From positions 1 to 42,822 of the forward strand of contig CAZVYJ010000024.1 in NCBI GenBank assembly GCA_964631565.1: a stretch of DNA of 42,822 nucleotides, given 5' to 3'. This document shows positions 38,514-42,822 of this stretch, piece after piece. Made by a program: the position numbers and the translations under genes. How positions within the stretch are numbered: the first letter of the stretch is position 1; each line of letters starts with the position of its first letter. The notes below the pieces were generated by a model that saw only the letters and a list, made by a program, of their open reading frames with translations, was not told the DNA's origin and searched no databases. This DNA comes from CAZVYJ01 sp964631565. Its GTDB lineage: Bacteria; Planctomycetota; Phycisphaerae; SM23-33.

Positions 38514-40820
38514 TTATTTTTTCCGGAGCCTGGTCCTGGCCGCAACGGCGTCGACGGCCGGCTCGGCGGAAAGCTCCGTCTGTATCTTAACAAGCCTGTA
38601 GTACAGGCCTTCATTTCTCAGCAGTTCCTCGTGGGTGCCTATTTCGACGATGCGCCCGCCGTCCAGAACGATTATGCGGTCGCAGTTCCGCAGCGTGCTC
38701 AGGCGGTGCGCTATCGTCAGCGTGGTCCTGCCGACGGTTATCCGCTCCAGCGCTTCCTGGATAAGCTGCTCCGACTCGGTGTCGACGTTGCTGGTAGCCT
38801 CGTCAAGCACAAGAATCTTCGGGTCGTAAAGCAGCGCCCTGGCAATGGAAACCCGCTGGCGTTCGCCGCCGGACAGGCCCGCCCCGCGCTCGCCGATGTA
38901 GGTATCGTAGCCGAGCGGGTGGCGTATGATGAATTCATGCGCGTTGGCGGCCTTGGCCGCGGCGATGACTTCCTCCGGCGTGGCGTCGGCCCGGCCGTAG
39001 GTTATATTGGCGTATATAGTCCCGCGGAACAGGAACGGCTCCTGCAGAACGATGCCCACGTATCTGCGAAGCTCAGGCAGCTTCAAATCCCGCACGTCCC
39101 TGCCTCCAATAAGTATCCTGCCGCTGTCCACGTCGTAAAAACGGGCGATGAGATTTATCAGCGTCGTCTTGCCCGATCCGCTCTTGCCGACAATGCCGAT
39201 GTGCTCGCCGACCTTGGCGACCTCGAAACTGACGTTCTTCAGAACCGGGTCGTGCCGGTCATATCCGAAGGTCACGTTCTCGAAACGTATGCTGCCGTCG
39301 CACTGCTCCATCGACACGGGGTTGCTCGCATCAACCACCTGCGGGCGGGTGTCCAGAATTTCAAAGACACGCTGACTGGCGGTAAGGAACTGCGTCAGCC
39401 AGTTGGTCATCTGCGTCAGCTGGCTGAGCGGAATATAGAACATCCACAGGTAGCCCAGGAAGGCCATCAGCTTGCCGAGCGTCAGGTCGTGCCCCAGCAC
39501 CCATCGGCCGCCGATGTACCACACCAGTATGCCGCCGAGCTGGAAGAACAGGCTGATTATCGGGTTGAACGTCGTAACGACGTATTCGACGCCTCGAAAA
39601 CTGTTCCGCACGTAGCCGCTGCTGCGGTGAAAACGGTCCTGCTCGCGATTCTCCTGCCCGAATGCCTTCACCACGCGAATGCCGGACAGAATCGTGTTCA
39701 GCACACCGTGCAGCTTGCTGTTGGCGTCCCATATGCGGTAGTAGCGGGGATATATCCGCCGCCAGAAAAACAGCGCCGACATGATGACCAGCGGCGCAGG
39801 CAGCAGTGTTACCAGCGCCAGTTTCCAGTTCAGCGCAAAAAGCATGCCTCCGACGCTGACGACAGTTATTATCTGGGCGAGAAAACCGGTTGTAAGCTGA
39901 TGGACGAAACCTTTCATCTGCTCGGTGTCGGTGGCTACGCGGGTCATAAGCTGGCCGACGTTGTAGCGGTCGAAATATTCCACACCCAGCCGCGACAGGT
40001 GGCAGAACACGCGGCTGCGCATGTCGTAGGTTATCTGCGTGCCGACGAAACTGGCCAGCCGGCCGTTTATCATTTCAACCGTGGACGCCAGAGCATAGGT
40101 GCCCAGCAGCGCCGCCACCAGCCACATGAGCATTCGCGTGGCGTCCGCCATCGGCAGCGGCTCGTGGCCCGCCTGCGCGGGCGCCAGCACCCAGTCGATG
40201 AGCAGCCTGACAAGCTGCTGCGGTACAAGCGACAGGCCGATGGCCACCAGCACGAGCGTCATCATTATCGACGCCTTGCCGGCGTAAGGCTTCATGAGCT
40301 TCAGCGCCCGGACGAAGACTGCACCGCCCTTCATGCAGTTGCGGCAGACGTCGCCCTTGAACTGCAGCGGCATGCCGCACACGGAGCATATCCGTGGGTT
40401 CACATCGTCTTCGGGGCTTATTTCAGGAATCGCCCCACTGCACCACGCCTTAAGCTTGGTTACCGCTTTGTGAAACGTGTCGGCGCGGGCGTTCGAGAAC
40501 GATATCACCTCGACGTAAACATCGTTGACCAGCGCCTCGACAAAACCGCCGCCGATGCCCTGTCGCGTCCGGACATCCTGTATACTCTGACGCTGCAGCA
40601 TAATGCGGACAGGCGAATCGCCGCTGCGGGCGGGTTTGGAAAGCGTGTACAGGAAGCTGTCGTCAGCGAGCAGGAAGACTTCACTATACTGGCCGCTCAG
40701 GTCCAGGTCTGTGCTCGTGACCAGCCAAGCCTTCTCGGGAACAAGCCCGGCCTGCACCGCAGCTCGGGCTAACTCAACCGGAAGTTCCATGTTTAACAAC
40801 AAGGATTTACGAACAGACAT
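38514..40820 (-). CDS. ABC exporter (permease-ATPase) with zinc-ribbon N-terminal extension
   Basis: A half-transporter of 768 residues in the MsbA-like exporter fold. The first ~140 residues form an extra soluble domain (LARAAVQAGLVPEKAWLVTS), followed by a four-Cys zinc ribbon (Cys145, 148, 159, 162: CSVCGMPLQ and CRNC). Six membrane helices run from about 175 to 470. The nucleotide-binding domain has Walker A GKSGSGKTT, signature LSGGERQRVSIARALL, Walker B ILVLDEATSNVD and the H-loop IAHRLST. ATG 40820 is preferred to the TTG 40823 just before it. DUF1854 is the next gene. The extension is typical of the DUF1854-linked subgroup; the substrate is not known. Confidence 0.92.
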   Translation of the reverse strand: MSVRKSLLLNMELPVELARAAVQAGLVPEKAWLVTSTDLDLSGQYSEVFLLADDSFLYTLSKPARSGDSPVRIMLQRQSIQDVRTRQGIGGGFVEALVNDVYVEVISFSNARADTFHKAVTKLKAWCSGAIPEISPEDDVNPRICSVCGMPLQFKGDVCRNCMKGGAVFVRALKLMKPYAGKASIMMTLVLVAIGLSLVPQQLVRLLIDWVLAPAQAGHEPLPMADATRMLMWLVAALLGTYALASTVEMINGRLASFVGTQITYDMRSRVFCHLSRLGVEYFDRYNVGQLMTRVATDTEQMKGFVHQLTTGFLAQIITVVSVGGMLFALNWKLALVTLLPAPLVIMSALFFWRRIYPRYYRIWDANSKLHGVLNTILSGIRVVKAFGQENREQDRFHRSSGYVRNSFRGVEYVVTTFNPIISLFFQLGGILVWYIGGRWVLGHDLTLGKLMAFLGYLWMFYIPLSQLTQMTNWLTQFLTASQRVFEILDTRPQVVDASNPVSMEQCDGSIRFENVTFGYDRHDPVLKNVSFEVAKVGEHIGIVGKSGSGKTTLINLIARFYDVDSGRILIGGRDVRDLKLPELRRYVGIVLQEPFLFRGTIYANITYGRADATPEEVIAAAKAANAHEFIIRHPLGYDTYIGERGAGLSGGERQRVSIARALLYDPKILVLDEATSNVDTESEQLIQEALERITVGRTTLTIAHRLSTLRNCDRIIVLDGGRIVEIGTHEELLRNEGLYYRLVKIQTELSAEPAVDAVAARTRLRKK

Positions 40821-40967
40821 CAAGTAAATGCCTTACTGGTTCCTCTGAAGCATATAAAGTTCGCCGCTTCAATACAACTTATATCGAACCCCGAAGCAAA
40901 CGATTTGGACCTGCGCAATTAGCATAAAAATAAGGTATTTTCTCTAGTGCCCGGAATTTTCAGGGCA

Positions 40968-42629
40968 TCAGCGGAGTGCCGGCTGCGGACAAGCGATGCC
41001 GGCATGACGAATGTTGGAATCCGACCCGACAGCTTCCAGAAGGTCTTTCAGCGGCGTTATTTCCCGCAGATTGTCCGCGAAATACATCTCGCCGGGATTA
41101 AACCGCTCGCTGGAAAGGTCGTATTCGGGCTGGTACGCACCGGGATCGTTAAGCCCCGCCAGCCCCATAAACGTGTGGGCGAGCATGTCGTGGGTAATAA
41201 GCACGTCCTTGCGTTCCAGAACGGCCTGGACCTCTTTCGGCCGCTGCCGGACGAACTTGCCGTTGAAGCAGCAGACCATGGGGATGTTTATCTCATACTT
41301 GGTGATTTCCCTGACGCCGTGGCTGAAGTTTCCGTCGCCGCTGTCGTTCAGATTTTCGCCGTGGTCGGACGTGTAGAACACGAAGGCCGGCTCTTCCAGC
41401 CGCTCCGCCATTTCAAAAATCTGCCCAATAACCCAGTCGGTATACAAAATGCTGTTATCGTAGGTGTCCACCTGCTTGCCCCTGCCTTTGAATTTGTCGA
41501 AAGTTTTGGGGTAGCGTTTGGCATATTCAAGATGGCTGCCCTGCAGCTGCATGACAATCAGCTTCTTGGGGGCCGGGTCCGCCAGGAAGTTTTCCACCAC
41601 ATCGAAAAGCTGCTCGTCAAACGGGTCGTATATTCCCATCTGGTCCAGATGCATAACAACTTCGGAGTCGCCGAGCATCATGTTAGGCAGGCCCTCGTAA
41701 TAGCCCGTGGAAGGCTGGGCCGAAACGGTGAACGTCTTGAAGCCGGCGTCCCTGAACACCCTTATGAAGCTCGGATGCTTGTAGAAATTCGGATATTCCG
41801 AGGCATTGACGACCGACAGCAGCGAGGGCACGACCACGCGGGTGACCCGCCCGGACGCCACGGGCCTGCTGAACAGAACCGAACTGTTCGTGTGGCAGTC
41901 GAGCCAGCGGCGAACCACGGGCGTCGTGTCCCGGTCGTAGCCGTACAGGCCCCAGTTCATGCTCCTGGCCGACTCGCCGATAATCAGGATGTACGTTTCG
42001 GCCTGGCTGTTCACCGGATCGCCCTGGTAAACGTGCTGGACCTTCTTGTATTCTTTGCGGACGACGTGCACTTCGGTGTAATAATCGATATTCTGGCAGA
42101 TGAGCTTAACCGGGTAAACGTCGGAGAAGTCGTTGCCGCACACCTTCCACGTGGTCAGAAAAACGCCGCCGAGGACAGCCAGCGTCACCAGGATTTTCCG
42201 CGAAACGAACACCGGCTTGACAGCCCACTTGCGGTTCCACTTGCAGTGCAGCAGGTACAGGGACAGGATAAAGAGCACCACGAAGAAAATCAGGCCCGAG
42301 GAAATAATCGGCGACTTCAGGAACTCGAAGGCTTCCTGGAATGTGGTTTCGTACATCGCGGAGATCGCATGATAGCCGACGTCAAAACCCGTCCTCCACA
42401 CGAAGCAGCTGTAAACCAGCGACACGAGCACCAGCGGCGTCAGCCACCACCTGGACAGGCGGACATAAACCATACCCGCGAAAAGCAGCGCAAGCAGGCC
42501 GGAGAACACGAGCATGTCGTATTCCCAAGGCGTGTCATTGCTGGAAATGGTCATATTCGCCACGAGCGGCAGGAATATGAGCACGCCGGCAATGATATAT
42601 TGTAAAATTTCGCCTCTACAGATTTTCAT
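40968..42629 (-). CDS. Phosphoethanolamine transferase, EptA/sulfatase type
   Basis: An inner-membrane enzyme of 553 residues that moves phosphoethanolamine onto lipid A or other periplasmic glycans. Five membrane helices (about 9-28, 38-57, 62-79, 108-128, 144-162) precede the periplasmic alkaline-phosphatase-like domain. The nucleophile motif reads GESAR (218-222) where EptA/MCR enzymes have GETAR, so Ser220 stands at the nucleophile position; the metal site YTSDHGENL and the FSHG motif are intact. A strong promoter lies about 70 bases upstream. With the lpx operon 23 kb away, lipid A is the likely acceptor (inference). A 147-base gap separates it from the ABC gene downstream. Confidence 0.9.
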   Translation of the reverse strand: MKICRGEILQYIIAGVLIFLPLVANMTISSNDTPWEYDMLVFSGLLALLFAGMVYVRLSRWWLTPLVLVSLVYSCFVWRTGFDVGYHAISAMYETTFQEAFEFLKSPIISSGLIFFVVLFILSLYLLHCKWNRKWAVKPVFVSRKILVTLAVLGGVFLTTWKVCGNDFSDVYPVKLICQNIDYYTEVHVVRKEYKKVQHVYQGDPVNSQAETYILIIGESARSMNWGLYGYDRDTTPVVRRWLDCHTNSSVLFSRPVASGRVTRVVVPSLLSVVNASEYPNFYKHPSFIRVFRDAGFKTFTVSAQPSTGYYEGLPNMMLGDSEVVMHLDQMGIYDPFDEQLFDVVENFLADPAPKKLIVMQLQGSHLEYAKRYPKTFDKFKGRGKQVDTYDNSILYTDWVIGQIFEMAERLEEPAFVFYTSDHGENLNDSGDGNFSHGVREITKYEINIPMVCCFNGKFVRQRPKEVQAVLERKDVLITHDMLAHTFMGLAGLNDPGAYQPEYDLSSERFNPGEMYFADNLREITPLKDLLEAVGSDSNIRHAGIACPQPALR

Positions 42630-42706
42630 TACAGCAGTCGCTTGTTAAGCCGATTCGCTTACTAAACTCACCCCTTGGTGCGGCGTCTTTACGCCAACTG
42701 CGCAGA

Positions 42707-42735
42707 ATTATAACGCAATCTTAACTTTATGCCAA
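42707..42735 (-). promoter_or_regulatory. Promoter of the phosphoethanolamine transferase gene
   Basis: On the minus strand TTGGCA (42735-42730, five of six), 17-base spacer, perfect TATAAT (42712-42707). A small hairpin GGCGT-CTTT-ACGCC (42682-42695) lies at the start of the leader. Confidence 0.8.
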
Positions 42736-42757
42736 TATCCCGCCCCGCGGAATCGCG

Positions 42758-42794
42758 CCCATACGGGCGGCCGGAGCGTCAGCCCCCGTATGGG
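42758..42794. repeat. Ten-base inverted repeat near the window end
   Basis: CCCATACGGG (42758-42767) and CCCGTATGGG (42785-42794) are perfect complements around a 17-base GC-rich loop. No T run follows on either side. It may be a terminator part or the end of a repeat continuing beyond the window. Confidence 0.6.
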
Positions 42795-42822
42795 TATGAC
42801 CGAATCACGAATTGCGAATCGC

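Noticed and set aside
38466..40772. A 768-codon open frame antisense to the ABC exporter
   Set aside because: Shadow of a gene with intact Walker and signature motifs on the other strand.
40947..42605. A 552-codon open frame antisense to the phosphoethanolamine transferase
   Set aside because: Mirror of a well-supported gene; no ribosome site or recognisable domain.
1..42822. CRISPR array, insertion sequence, or phage region
   Set aside because: No regularly spaced repeats, transposase, integrase or terminal repeats with target duplications were found; the A/T-rich insert at 36898-37934 has no mobility gene.

Overview
The window looks like chromosomal DNA of a Gram-negative, probably anaerobic or microaerophilic member of the Planctomycetota, most likely the Phycisphaerae. 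The reasons are a fused lpxC-fabZ gene inside a lipid A operon, a short secreted protein ending in a PEP-CTERM sorting signal with a poly-arginine tail, a DUF1854/ABC transporter pair, high GC, and an anaerobe's oxygen-defence set (NfnAB, rubrerythrin, Tpx, ferritin). The phylum call is inference; no rRNA is present.

Layout. 1-3,000: a lone MoxR ATPase, then on the minus strand an ADP-ribosylglycohydrolase followed by a previously untracked 39-residue membrane ORF. 3,147-8,338: tRNA-Gln(UUG) and a housekeeping run glmU(uridyltransferase only)-prs-rplY-pth-rpsF-ssb-rpsR-rplI, then a two-stem RNA-like element and dnaB (to 9,979); the order recalls the Bacillus gcaD-prs-ctc-spoVC and rpsF-ssb-rpsR / rplI-dnaC blocks. 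10,112-18,374: outer-membrane biogenesis: bamA, skp, then lpxD, lpxC-fabZ, two tandem lpxA paralogs and a Gfo/Idh/MocA dehydrogenase. 18,389-25,160 (minus): mfd, a SurA-like lipoprotein, a ZIP transporter and a low-GC membrane protein. 25,357-27,855: galE and, convergent, a Ycf46-type AAA protein. 28,043-34,967: nfnA-nfnB, rubrerythrin, a TIGR02757 protein, an SO_0444-type metal permease with an HMA domain, thioredoxin, Tpx and ferritin. 35,094-42,629: a PEP-CTERM protein divergent from a frameshifted AraC regulator, a low-GC pair of unknown genes, DUF1854 plus an ABC exporter with a zinc-ribbon front end, and a phosphoethanolamine transferase.

Together the genes cover envelope assembly (BamA, Skp, SurA-like chaperone, early lipid A steps and an EptA-like modifier), core translation and replication, and redox/metal handling. 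The strongest unusual signals are the two adjacent LpxA paralogs with complementary losses of active-site residues, the structured rplI-dnaB spacer, the 39-residue ORF with a good ribosome site, two single-base frameshifts (glmU 5' end, AraC), and the DUF1854/ABC pair.
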